Of a stretch of DNA of 64,000 nucleotides, positions 7,807-15,554 are shown piece after piece. The notes under the pieces were generated by a model. It was not told the origin of the DNA. It saw only the letters and a program-made list of their open reading frames with translations, and did not search any database. A program made the position numbers and the translations under genes. Position 1 is the first letter of the stretch. The number at the start of each line of letters is the position of its first letter. This DNA comes from Pedobacter sp. Leaf250 (lineage in GTDB: Bacteria > Bacteroidota > Bacteroidia > Sphingobacteriales > Sphingobacteriaceae). The DNA lies in NCBI RefSeq assembly GCF_920984735.1, contig NZ_CAKLBU010000002.1, forward strand, positions 124,001-188,000. The letters are read 5' to 3'.

Positions 7807-8187
7807 TTATTCATCAAAGAAATCGACTAATCCACCTAGGAAATATTCCTCAATTCCATCTGTGAAATCCTTATAATCTTCATCGGGAATGTTGGTTTGT
7901 TTAAATTCAAGTGATGTACCCTTTTTATCTTCATGAAGTTTTATGGTAACGATTGATGGTTCAGCATCTTCTCCAAAATACCACTGCTGTACAATTTTTT
8001 TGTTGGTTTCAAATTCAAGATTTTTTCCAACAATATCACCATCCCAAAGGGAAAATTCAGTATCGGGTTTTTCTTCGAATACTACTTCGGCACCGGTCCA
8101 GAGTTTAATGCTAATATCTTTTGTAAGTGCTAAATAAACTTCTTCAGGAGAACCTGGTATGTAGGTGTATTTTTTATAATCTTTCAT
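7807..8187 (-). CDS. SRPBCC/START-like (AHSA1-type) domain protein
   Basis: The 126-residue protein is a single START-like domain. It opens with a strand and helix (YTYIPGSPEEVYLALT), has the LWTG and FSLWDGDIVGKNLEF segments typical of AHSA1-like folds, then WYFGE, a strand pair, and a long acidic C-terminal helix (IEEYFLGGLVDFFDE). These folds bind hydrophobic ligands or assist Hsp90-type chaperones; the ligand here is unknown. It is probably the first gene of a short minus-strand operon with the lipoprotein and the small membrane protein. Confidence 0.7.
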   Translation of the reverse strand: MKDYKKYTYIPGSPEEVYLALTKDISIKLWTGAEVVFEEKPDTEFSLWDGDIVGKNLEFETNKKIVQQWYFGEDAEPSIVTIKLHEDKKGTSLEFKQTNIPDEDYKDFTDGIEEYFLGGLVDFFDE

Positions 8188-8325
8188 TCTGTATCAAGAT
8201 TTGTAGGATATAAGGATTTTCAAGATTATGGATTCTATCAATTCAACATCCCATCTGAGGTTTTATTTTTATGGAAATTTATTTTCTTTTGTTATTTATT
8301 ACGCATTATGATTCAAATTCTTAAA

Positions 8326-8721
8326 TCATTTTAAACCTGCCCTATACTTATTTATTAAAGGGTTGTAAATCTTTTTAAATTGTAAGCTTGATGCACCAAA
8401 ATTAATCAATAATCCGATATTGAAATTATAAGCAACAACATAATTTTTTGCTTGAGCTAAATGGTGATTTTCCAAATTCACACATGCTTTGAGTTCAACA
8501 GTAATTAAATCTTCAACTACAAAATCAGCACGACGCTTTCCTACAATTGAACCATCATAGAAAATATCTTGTTCAACTTCTCTCTTATATTTTATTCCAG
8601 CTTTGTTTAATTCGATTGCTAAGCATCTCTGATAAATTACTTCCTGAAATCCATTTCCCAAAACCTTATGTACTTTCATTGCACATCCGTTTATCCGATA
8701 AGTCAAATCTTCAATATCCAT
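8326..8721 (-). CDS. GxxExxY family protein with PD-(D/E)XK-like nuclease core
   Basis: The 131-residue protein carries the naming motif GNGFQEVIY (22-30) after a helix holding HKVLG. Further on, Asp66, Glu76 and Lys78 in RADFVVEDLITVELKA form the D...ExK pattern of PD-(D/E)XK nucleases. The family is widespread but of unknown function. The gene stands alone, with AT-rich flanks of 138 and 173 bases that contain AGGAT-rich repeats in opposite orientation (about 8204-8222 and 8854-8878). This suggests, but does not prove, a small mobile or inserted unit. Confidence 0.8.
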   Translation of the reverse strand: MDIEDLTYRINGCAMKVHKVLGNGFQEVIYQRCLAIELNKAGIKYKREVEQDIFYDGSIVGKRRADFVVEDLITVELKACVNLENHHLAQAKNYVVAYNFNIGLLINFGASSLQFKKIYNPLINKYRAGLK

Positions 8722-8894
8722 TTTATTAAAATTTGTGGATTAGAAATTATAACAATAGGGGAATTGGAATTAAGGATTTAGTTAGAAAAATCCATACTTA
8801 AAAGATTTATTAAATGAATTATAATTTTATTGTTTTGAACCTGTTAATATGCGCCTTATCCTGTAAATCCTAAAATCACATAAAATTCTATTCT

Positions 8895-10085
8895 CTACTT
8901 AAACGCGTTCAACCCCGTCACGTCCATTCCTGTAATCAGTAAATGTATATCGTGGGTTCCTTCATAAGTAACTACTGATTCCAAGTTCATCATGTGGCGC
9001 ATAATAGAATATTCGCCCGTAATTCCCATTCCACCAAGCATTTGACGGGCATTTCTGGCAATATCCAAAGCAATTTCTACGCTATTTCTTTTAGCCATTG
9101 ATATCTGTTCAGCAGTGGCTCGGTTTTCACTTTTCAGCATACCTAAACGCCAAACCAAAAGCTGACCTTTGGTAATTTCCGTAACCATTTCGGCCAGTTT
9201 TTTCTGTTGTAATTGAAATCCTCCAATTGGTTTTCCAAACTGAATTCTTTCTTTAGAGTATCGCAATGCAGTATCGTAACAATCCATTGCGGCGCCCAGA
9301 GCACCCCAGGCAATTCCATAACGTGCTTGATTTAAACAACCTAACGGACCTTTTAATCCACTAATTTCCGGGAAAACATTTTCTTTGGGAATTTGAACAT
9401 GATCAAAAACCAATTCGCCTGTTGCCGAAGCTCTTAAACTCCATTTGTTGTGTGTTTCAGGTGTCGAAAACCCCTCCATTCCACGTTCAACAACCATTCC
9501 TCGTATTTTTCCAGCCTCATCTTTTGCCCAAACAACCGCAATATCTGCAAAAGGTGCATTGCTAATCCACATTTTAGCACCATTCAAAATGTAATGGGAG
9601 CCAGCATCTTTTATATTGGTTACCATTCCGCCAGGATTAGAGCCATGATCAGGTTCGGTTAAACCAAAGCAGCCCATCATTTCTCCGCTTGCCAACTTTG
9701 GAAGGTATTTTTTTCGTTGATCTTCACTACCGTAAGCATAAATAGGATACATTACCAATGAGCCCTGAACAGATGCAGTTGAACGAATTCCCGAATCACC
9801 GCGTTCAATTTCCTGCATCAAAATTCCATAGGCTGTATAATCTAAACCAGCACCACCATATTCTACAGGAATTGTTGGCCCAAAAGCACCAATATCAGCC
9901 AATCCTTTTATTAAATGCTTCGGAAATTCAGCTTTTTGAGCGTAATCTTCAATAATCGGACTTACTTCTTTTTTTACCCATTCTCTTGCCGTAGCACGAA
10001 TTAATTTATGCTCATCGGTTAATAATTCATCCAATAAATAGTAATCTGGTGCCTCGTACAGGTCTTTTTTCACTAAATTGCTCAT
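8895..10085 (-). CDS. gcdH: Glutaryl-CoA dehydrogenase (acyl-CoA dehydrogenase family)
   Basis: The 396-residue flavoenzyme aligns by eye with human GCDH along its length, including SVQGSLVMYPIYAYGSE, CFGLTEPDHGSNP, WSLRASATGE, GCLNQARYGIAWG and MRHMMNLESVVTYEGTHDIH. The catalytic base is the Glu in YEGTHD, near residue 375. GCDH converts glutaryl-CoA to crotonyl-CoA in lysine and tryptophan breakdown. Paralogous acyl-CoA dehydrogenases share the fold, but the TYEGTHDIH context and the N-terminal PDYYLLDELLT are those of GCDH. It has its own promoter and no operon partner here. A kynureninase gene lies elsewhere in the window. Confidence 0.88.
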   Translation of the reverse strand: MSNLVKKDLYEAPDYYLLDELLTDEHKLIRATAREWVKKEVSPIIEDYAQKAEFPKHLIKGLADIGAFGPTIPVEYGGAGLDYTAYGILMQEIERGDSGIRSTASVQGSLVMYPIYAYGSEDQRKKYLPKLASGEMMGCFGLTEPDHGSNPGGMVTNIKDAGSHYILNGAKMWISNAPFADIAVVWAKDEAGKIRGMVVERGMEGFSTPETHNKWSLRASATGELVFDHVQIPKENVFPEISGLKGPLGCLNQARYGIAWGALGAAMDCYDTALRYSKERIQFGKPIGGFQLQQKKLAEMVTEITKGQLLVWRLGMLKSENRATAEQISMAKRNSVEIALDIARNARQMLGGMGITGEYSIMRHMMNLESVVTYEGTHDIHLLITGMDVTGLNAFK

Positions 10086-10124
10086 GTAATATCGTCTTAT
10101 CTGGTTAAGAAATCGCGTTCATTT

Positions 10125-10132
10125 CAAAGGTA
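10125..10132 (-). promoter_or_regulatory. -7 element for gcdH
   Basis: TACCTTTG on the minus strand (10132 to 10125) matches TAnnTTTG exactly, about 40 bases upstream of the gcdH ATG. I see no clear TTTG box at the right distance. Confidence 0.55.
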
Positions 10133-10173
10133 ACAATTTACCGCAAGGGGCATTATATTCGTGAATAAAAATT

Positions 10174-10181
10174 TAATTTTA
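10174..10181 (+). promoter_or_regulatory. -7-like element for folB (TAATTTTA variant)
   Basis: TAATTTTA followed by CAGCA lies 18 bases upstream of the folB ATG. The same TA(A/T)TTTTACAGCA string lies upstream of prmC and of the second TPR gene, which argues that it is a genuine variant of the TAnnTTTG box. Confidence 0.5.
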
Positions 10182-10198
10182 CAGCATACAAAACATAC

Positions 10199-10570
10199 AT
10201 GAGTCGATTTAAACAAACTGTAGCTTTAAAAGATGTAAAATGCTTTGCCTTGCATGGTTATTACCCTGAAGAACAAATCATCGGAAATCATTTTATTATC
10301 GATTTAGACGCTGAATTTACACCTCAGGGTTTCGATGATGAACTTGCCCAAACGGTAAATTATGAAGATTTGAATACGATTATCCGTGAGGAAATGAAAA
10401 ATACTCAAAAACTTTTAGAAACGGTTTTGAACAATATCATCTCTAAAGTTATAGAGCTTTATCCTTTTGTAGATACTGTAAATGTGAGTATGAAAAAATT
10501 AAATCCACCAATGCCAGGACAAATCGGGCATTCATTTGTTAAATTATCTTACCTAAAGGCGCATATTTAA
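10199..10570 (+). CDS. folB: Dihydroneopterin aldolase
   Basis: FolB cleaves 7,8-dihydroneopterin in folate synthesis. The 123-residue protein has the family landmarks: ALHGYYPEEQIIGNHF (17-32) with the substrate-binding Glu, VNYEDL (53-58), and the catalytic Lys100 region KKLNPPMPG (99-107). Length is typical and it would form the usual tunnel-shaped oligomer. No other folate gene is adjacent; it is divergent from gcdH. Confidence 0.93.
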   Translation: MSRFKQTVALKDVKCFALHGYYPEEQIIGNHFIIDLDAEFTPQGFDDELAQTVNYEDLNTIIREEMKNTQKLLETVLNNIISKVIELYPFVDTVNVSMKKLNPPMPGQIGHSFVKLSYLKAHI

Positions 10571-10621
10571 TCAGATTGAAAACTAATGATGAGCATTACC
10601 GCTAGACATCATAACATAAGT

Positions 10622-10646
10622 AAGGCTACCCATCGCAGGTAGCCTT
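10622..10646 (+). terminator. Hairpin downstream of folB, probable terminator
   Basis: AAGGCTACC (10622-10630) and GGTAGCCTT (10638-10646) form a perfect 9-base stem with a 7-base loop, 51 bases after the folB stop. Only a short T run follows on either strand, so it may be a weak terminator or part of a minus-strand RNA starting upstream of 10803. Confidence 0.5.
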
Positions 10647-10732
10647 TGCTAACAACAAAACAAATATAAGATAACCAAATCTTGCCTGATCTGAGCAGGA
10701 ATCAGGTTTAAGTGCTATGAGATACACTTAGC

Positions 10733-10803
10733 GGCCTAGTAATGGATTCGAACCATTATTTAAAAGTTTATGAAACTTTCACCTCCCAATCGGTCAACTG
10801 GCC
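10733..10803 (-). tRNA. tRNA-like gene with CAU anticodon and bulged acceptor stem
   Basis: Read on the minus strand, a full cloverleaf can be drawn. The T-arm is AATGG-TTCGAAT-CCATT (10757-10741). The anticodon arm is AAAGT-TTCATAA-ACTTT with CAU at 10772-10770. The D-arm is ACC-GATTGGGA-GGT, carrying the conserved GG. U8, A14, U33 and the TTC of the T-loop are all present. The acceptor arms GGCC-AGT and ACT-A-GGCC pair only if one A is bulged; a normal 7-pair stem would have two mismatches. No CCA is encoded. It may be a divergent tRNA-Met/Ile2, a decayed tRNA, or a tRNA mimic. It starts 7 bases after the stop of a 53-codon ORF on the same strand. Confidence 0.5.
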
Positions 10804-10810
10804 GTATATA

Positions 10811-10972
10811 TTAAATTGGTTTTAATGCTAAAAAATCTTTTAATTCTACCATCTGCTCCTGATTTAGATTATCTTTATCCTTTGAAATTTGTTTATTTAA
10901 AACTTCAATCTTAACCTGATTATTCAAGTTTGGATATTCATCTATTGCTGGATATTGAAAATAGATCGACAT
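10811..10972 (-). CDS. Hypothetical 53-residue protein upstream of the tRNA-like sequence
   Basis: An ATG at 10972 opens a 53-codon frame encoding a hydrophilic peptide, MSIYFQYPAIDEYPNLN... ending LKDFLALKPI, with a charged helix-like second half. A TATATTTG -7 box lies 30 bases upstream on the same strand. The tRNA-like sequence follows its stop almost at once. No family was recognised and there is no clear ribosome site, so it may be a real small protein or the leader part of an untranslated RNA. Confidence 0.4.
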   Translation of the reverse strand: MSIYFQYPAIDEYPNLNNQVKIEVLNKQISKDKDNLNQEQMVELKDFLALKPI

Positions 10973-11001
10973 GATTTTTTTGTTAAATAATTACGTTGAG
11001 A

Positions 11002-11009
11002 CAAATATA
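11002..11009 (-). promoter_or_regulatory. -7 element for the small ORF / tRNA-like locus
   Basis: TATATTTG on the minus strand (11009 to 11002) fits TAnnTTTG. The surrounding DNA is very AT-rich, so a chance match is possible, and no TTTG box lies at the expected spacing. Confidence 0.4.
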
Positions 11010-11345
11010 TAAATAAGTATATAATATCTATAGAATTAGTAGTATTTAATTTGATTGAATGTTTAACTTATTTATAATCAGTATATTAATTTTTTAAATG
11101 AGGTAGAGCGTTTATATACAATCGAATTTTGTTATCTAAACCTGATAGAAATGATTCCGATTTAAGCATGAGTATTTCTTTTTAATGGTATGCTTGCTTG
11201 TTGCACAGGTTTCATCGGAAGTAATGGATAGCAGGGCTGAAGTATCTAAGAATTAGCGGCACTCATTTCCAAGCCCATAAATTCAATTTCTGAAAAGCTA
11301 ATTATTTTAAGGATATTTGCACTTTCATACATTAAAACGATAAGA
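11010..11345. other. Gene-free AT-rich intergenic region
   Basis: There is no ORF of note here. A GATATTTG close to the -7 consensus lies near 11314-11322 upstream of the helicase-like gene. I see no repeat, hairpin or RNA gene in the rest. Confidence 0.5.
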
Positions 11346-12644
11346 GTGTCATTAGAAAAATTAAAACTTAGCAAACCACTTGTAGCAGCCATGACTGAGG
11401 CTGGATTTTTAACTCCGAAGGAGATCCAGACTAAAACTATGTCTCGAATTTTAGGTGGCCAGGATGTTATAGCGGTAGGACCAGAGGGAGCAGGAAAAAC
11501 AACGACTTATGTTTTAGCCACGCTAATGAAATTAAAATATGCCTTTGAGGAGGCACCTAGAGCTTTAATCCTAGTTCCGGATGCGGAGCATGTTGATCAT
11601 GTTTTAGAACAATTTAAATTATTGAACCGCAATAATAGTTTCAGAATTTTAGGAATCGACAGTCGAGGAGCTGTTGATACACAAATGAATGAAATAACGG
11701 ATGGCTGTGATATTATTGTTGCAGTGCCTGATAGAGCACGAGCTTTATACTTAAAGCTGGCTTTAAATACTAACAAAATTCAGTTGTTTATCGTTGATAA
11801 TGCCGAACTGATTGTGAAAAAAGGTTTGCAGTTGCCTGTTGTTGAGTTGGCTAACAGTGCATATAAATCTCAACATGTAGTATTCACAGAGGTTATGCAT
11901 GAAAAATTAAACCACATGATTTCTCCTTTTATGAAGGATTCTGCAACGACTATAGAAGTAGATGAAATTGGCGAGAAAGAAGCAGAGGTTTATCCGCAGA
12001 TGTTATATCAAGTCCCAAATTTTAGAACTAAGCTTAATCTTTTAACTTTACTATTGAACGACGCCGAGTTTTTCGATAAAGTTGTTGTATTTGTAAATAC
12101 CAGATTAACTGCCCAAACCGTTTATAAAAACTTTAACAATCCAAAAGTTGGTGAAGTTAGTATCTATCGGTCTTTATTTTTTGATGACAAAGGTTACGAT
12201 GATATTGAAGATTTTAAAGAAAATCCAGACGCTCGGATTCTAATCGTTGCCAACGAAAATTTAGATGATTTAAACATTGAGGGCATTCCATTTATTCTAC
12301 ATTTGGAATTACCAGAGCAAAAAGAAACGCTCATTCAACGTATTGTAAAACATAATGATGAGGATGTTGTAGCCATCACTTTTTCTACAGATATTGAATT
12401 AATTGAGGTAAAGAAAATTGAACAGGCCATAGGTAAGCGTATGGATGTAATGGATTTGCCTGATGATTTAAAAGTAGTTGATGTTGCTGCTAAAACTAAG
12501 AAAAAGAAAAAAGAAGAGGAAGAAGATGAGTCTGAACGTGGTGCAGCTTTCCACGAAAAGAAGGCTAGTAATTTAAAAAATTATAATTACAGCGCTGGTA
12601 CTAAAGCAAAAATGACTTATAAAAATAAAAAAGGTTTATCATAA
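11346..12644 (+). CDS. Degenerate DEAD-box RNA helicase-like protein
   Basis: The 432-residue protein starts with GTG and follows the DEAD-box plan: a Q-motif-like FLTPKEIQ (Gln28), Walker A GPEGAGKTT (45-53), a PDRARAL segment in place of motif Ib, and a second RecA-like domain. Key motifs are altered, however. DEAD is DNAE (151-154), SAT is FTE (180-182), and the arginine-finger motif HRxGR is replaced by LIQRIVKHND. The C-terminal tail is a K/E-rich linker and a basic end (KAKMTYKNKK), typical of RNA-binding extensions. It may keep ATP or RNA binding but have weak or no helicase activity; that is inference. Confidence 0.8.
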   Translation: MSLEKLKLSKPLVAAMTEAGFLTPKEIQTKTMSRILGGQDVIAVGPEGAGKTTTYVLATLMKLKYAFEEAPRALILVPDAEHVDHVLEQFKLLNRNNSFRILGIDSRGAVDTQMNEITDGCDIIVAVPDRARALYLKLALNTNKIQLFIVDNAELIVKKGLQLPVVELANSAYKSQHVVFTEVMHEKLNHMISPFMKDSATTIEVDEIGEKEAEVYPQMLYQVPNFRTKLNLLTLLLNDAEFFDKVVVFVNTRLTAQTVYKNFNNPKVGEVSIYRSLFFDDKGYDDIEDFKENPDARILIVANENLDDLNIEGIPFILHLELPEQKETLIQRIVKHNDEDVVAITFSTDIELIEVKKIEQAIGKRMDVMDLPDDLKVVDVAAKTKKKKKEEEEDESERGAAFHEKKASNLKNYNYSAGTKAKMTYKNKKGLS

Positions 12645-12650
12645 AAAATC

Positions 12651-12715
12651 CGTCATTGCGAGGCACGAAGCAATCTATTTAGATTAATTAGATTGCTTCG
12701 TGCCTCGCAATGACG
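12651..12715. repeat. Intergenic palindromic repeat, copy 2
   Basis: Two 27-base arms (12651-12677 and 12689-12715) are perfect inverted repeats around an 11-base loop. The outer 26 bases of the left arm are identical to the left arm of the element at 6639-6702. It begins 7 bases after the helicase-like stop codon and is followed by a separate intrinsic terminator. Confidence 0.88.
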
Positions 12716-12731
12716 AAAATACTAATAACGT

Positions 12732-12761
12732 AAAAAGCCCCGATTTGCATCGGGGCTTTTT
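12732..12761. terminator. Bidirectional intrinsic terminator
   Basis: Perfect 13-base arms AAAAAGCCCCGAT (12732-12744) and ATCGGGGCTTTTT (12749-12761) enclose a 4-base loop. T runs follow on both strands, so it can serve both the helicase-like gene (plus) and the OmpA-family gene (minus). Confidence 0.9.
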
Positions 12762-12781
12762 CTATTTCATTTAACTATTTA

Positions 12782-14062
12782 CTAGTATAATGTAAATTCT
12801 ACACGACGGTTTTCTTGACGACCAGCTGCAGTTTTGTTAGTTGAAATTGGTTGATCAGGTCCGTAACCAGTAGCTTCGATTCTTGAAGCATTAGCACCTT
12901 GAGATACCAAATAAGCTTTAACTGATTCTGCTCTTTCTTTAGATAAACGTAAGTTTAATTCTCTACCACCAGTGTTATCTGTGTGACCAGCTAATTTCAA
13001 GCTAAAGTTTTTCTCTACTAATAAACCAGCAACTCTATTTAAAGAAGCATAAGATTTAGAACGGATAGTAGATTTACCTAAATCGAATTCTAAGTTAGAA
13101 ATCGCATCTTTAACAACTTTACGATCTGCTTCTGTAATTACAGTAGTTTCTTTAATAATCGTTTTTGGAGCTGCTAATGGACAACCAGAACCATCAACTA
13201 CTGTTCCTGAAGGTGTTCCTGGACATTTGTCAAATTTGTTTGCTACACCATCATTATCATCATCAGCTAAATCTTTAGCATATTGCTCTCTATCTCTGGC
13301 AGCATTTTGTTCAGCTGTAGATAATGCTCTTCTTAATTCAGCACTTTCTTCTGCACTTTGTTTACGTAAGTCTGCAATAGCGCTATAATTTTGTAATTGA
13401 GAGTTTTCTTTGTTACCCAATGCAAACTCTAAACCTGCGTGAGCGTAAGAAAATCTGCTTTCATTATAAACACTCTTAACAGTTGGAGAAGATTTGATGA
13501 AGTTAATGTCATAACCGAAATCTAAGTTGATTCCTTTAGACACACCTAACTTAAATCCAACACCTGTAGGGATAAACCATCCTTCTCTATCAGTAAATGA
13601 TTGAACAGTTCCAACCTGAGAGTCAGATGACATATAACCAGCACCCGCTTTAACGTAAGGAATTAAAACTGCATTTTCAGTATTCAAGCTGAAGTTTGCA
13701 ATGTTTAATACTGCTGTTAATGATCCAGACCAGTTAATGCTGTTTACTTGCTCAATAGTGCTTGTAGTATTTAATGTTTTAACTTCTCCACGTAAGAAAT
13801 CAGCTTGAAGACCTAAAGCTGGAAGGATTTGCTTTTTAACAAAAGCACCATAACCAATACTTTTAAATTCTCTAGCTTTAACGCTTTGTCCACCTAAAAA
13901 AGTGTTTTGACTTAAAATACCTCCATGAGCACCAACACTCCAAGTTCTTAGTGATTGTTTACCAAATCTACTTGTTGTAGTTGGAGTCTCTTGTGCAAAT
14001 AATTGTGATGATAATCCTAATAAGGCAACCAACATTGTTGATTTTGTAATTTTCGAATTCAT
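12782..14062 (-). CDS. OmpA-family outer-membrane protein with thrombospondin type 3 repeat
   Basis: I start at the ATG at 14062, giving 426 residues; the frame extends only three codons further, to a TTG. A signal peptide (ending LFAQ) leads to an N-terminal 8-strand-like barrel (about 25-215). A short charged coiled coil follows (about 225-260, QSAEESAELRRALS), then a calcium-binding TSP3-like motif (DDDNDGVANKFDKCPG) with two Cys. An OmpA C-terminal peptidoglycan-binding domain ends the protein (LAGHTDNTGG, LRLSKERAESVKAYL, RRVEFTLY). It tethers the outer membrane to peptidoglycan. It is monocistronic with a strong terminator, and codon use suggests high expression. Confidence 0.93.
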   Translation of the reverse strand: MNSKITKSTMLVALLGLSSQLFAQETPTTTSRFGKQSLRTWSVGAHGGILSQNTFLGGQSVKAREFKSIGYGAFVKKQILPALGLQADFLRGEVKTLNTTSTIEQVNSINWSGSLTAVLNIANFSLNTENAVLIPYVKAGAGYMSSDSQVGTVQSFTDREGWFIPTGVGFKLGVSKGINLDFGYDINFIKSSPTVKSVYNESRFSYAHAGLEFALGNKENSQLQNYSAIADLRKQSAEESAELRRALSTAEQNAARDREQYAKDLADDDNDGVANKFDKCPGTPSGTVVDGSGCPLAAPKTIIKETTVITEADRKVVKDAISNLEFDLGKSTIRSKSYASLNRVAGLLVEKNFSLKLAGHTDNTGGRELNLRLSKERAESVKAYLVSQGANASRIEATGYGPDQPISTNKTAAGRQENRRVEFTLY

Positions 14063-14286
14063 TTTTTTCAATTTATAAATAATAGTCTCTTAACAGTTTT
14101 TTTATAATTCTGTTTTGCTTGCCATAAGAAAAAACCTTGCCATAATATAAAAAACCGCCTCAAACACCATAAAATCAGAAGATTAGATGATTAAAAATAA
14201 TACACAAAAATGTTACTTATACCTCATACTAAAGTCGAAAACTGTATGCAATTGTATACAGACATTAGATTCTGATTAAAAACAAG

Positions 14287-14952
14287 TCAGTTTTTATCGG
14301 AAGGATTTTTCTTGTTCTTTAAAAGAAGATTGATCATTTTAACGATTCTTGCACTCCGGGTTGCATCTTGCTTAGCAGATATTACCCATAAAACATACTC
14401 CTTTTTGTGGCTGTATGCAAGTGTATCGAAATAGTTTAAAGCTGTGGGATGTTGACTCAATTCCACTTCCAGATCAGAAGGAAGTTTTACTGTTTTAGTG
14501 TCTGGATCGATATATTCACCATACAAATTGGTTTTTATATGATCGTTACGCATTCCTGAAGGTTTAATTTCCATTTCAAACTTCAAACGTAAGCCTGTCC
14601 AGGTTTCATCTACACATATTGATGAACATGGTGCTAAGCGGTATTTAGACAGCTCTTGCCAAGATTTCATCAAGTCTAAATCAGATTTGATTTTAGAGGA
14701 TTTCTTTGGATAAAAAACCCAAAAAATAGTTTTAGCATTTATGTAATTCAAATAAGACTCAATTTGATTATCTAATTGTTCCTTACTTAACACAAAAAAT
14801 ATTAATACATCACTACTTGATAAATTATCAAAAGATAAATTTACAGTATCAGGAATTTGTCCAAAAATAGATGTGGCATTTGCCGGGGCGCCAGTAATAT
14901 TAACTTTGTTGCCAGGCTTTACCTTCAGTTTTTTAAGAAACAAATTCTCCAT
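14287..14952 (-). CDS. YdeI/OmdA-type (OmpD-associated) protein with DUF3052-like N-terminal part
   Basis: The 221-residue protein has two parts. Residues 1-120 form an alpha/beta domain (LKVKPGNKVNITGAP, DVLIFFVLSKEQL, TIFWVFYPKKSSK, WTGLRLKFE) like the DUF3052 fold. Residues 150-215 carry the YdeI/OmdA signature: LPSDLEVELSQHP, ALNYFDTLAYSHKKEYVLWV and ATRSARIVKMINLL. YdeI-type proteins have been linked to resistance to antimicrobial peptides or bacteriocins, with no known biochemistry. No signal peptide is visible, so it is likely cytosolic. The neighbouring SPOUT methyltransferase gene ends nearby on the same strand. Confidence 0.75.
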   Translation of the reverse strand: MENLFLKKLKVKPGNKVNITGAPANATSIFGQIPDTVNLSFDNLSSSDVLIFFVLSKEQLDNQIESYLNYINAKTIFWVFYPKKSSKIKSDLDLMKSWQELSKYRLAPCSSICVDETWTGLRLKFEMEIKPSGMRNDHIKTNLYGEYIDPDTKTVKLPSDLEVELSQHPTALNYFDTLAYSHKKEYVLWVISAKQDATRSARIVKMINLLLKNKKNPSDKN

Positions 14953-14961
14953 TACAATAAA

Positions 14962-15492
14962 CTAGAGTCTTAATTTTGCAAAGAAATCCCAAAATACGAT
15001 ACCCGCAGAAATTACTATGTTAAAAGAGTGTTTGGTTCCAAATTGTGGAATTTCGATACATTCATCTATGGTTGCCATAACTTCATCACTTACGCCATCA
15101 ACTTCGTTTCCAAAAATCAAGGCGTATTTCTTATTTATATCTGGTTTGAAAGTATTTAGCATAGTACTTTTCTCAGCCTGTTCTATAGCAACAATTTCAT
15201 AACCCGCTGTTCTCAATGAATCTAAAGCCGATAAAGTATCTGGATAATGAATCCATTCAACAGATTGTGTAGCTCCTAAAGCGGTTTTCTCAATTTCGCG
15301 ATGTGGAGGTTGGGCAGTAATTCCACATAAAACAACTTTTTCTAAAGCAAATCCATCAGCGGTACGAAAAATTGAGCCTACATTATGCATGCTACGAACG
15401 TTATCTAACACCACCACAACAGGCAGTTTTTCCTGTGTTTTAAATTTCTCAATATCCGGACGATTAAGCTCGTCTAATTTCAGTTTCCTCAT
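14962..15492 (-). CDS. SPOUT (TrmH/SpoU) family RNA methyltransferase
   Basis: The 176-residue protein is a minimal SPOUT 2'-O-methyltransferase. Motif 1 is LDNVRSMHNVGSIFRTAD, with the Asn and Arg that bind RNA and SAM. Motif 2 is ALIFGNEVDGVSDEV and motif 3 is IEIPQFGTKHSFNIVISAG, which together form the trefoil knot SAM site. The lack of an N-terminal substrate-binding domain makes it TrmL-like in size, but the target (tRNA or rRNA) cannot be read from the sequence. It is followed after 9 bases by the YdeI-type gene, so the two are probably one operon. Confidence 0.88.
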   Translation of the reverse strand: MRKLKLDELNRPDIEKFKTQEKLPVVVVLDNVRSMHNVGSIFRTADGFALEKVVLCGITAQPPHREIEKTALGATQSVEWIHYPDTLSALDSLRTAGYEIVAIEQAEKSTMLNTFKPDINKKYALIFGNEVDGVSDEVMATIDECIEIPQFGTKHSFNIVISAGIVFWDFFAKLRL

Positions 15493-15554
15493 TTTATTAA
15501 CCGCAAAATTGCAGTTTATCTCTAATATTATTGCTATTGCTTTTGATAATTAAT

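Noticed and set aside
10733..10803. Selenocysteine tRNA or tmRNA
   Set aside because: The anticodon is CAU, not UCA. The variable arm is short, and there is no split tRNA domain around a tag ORF.
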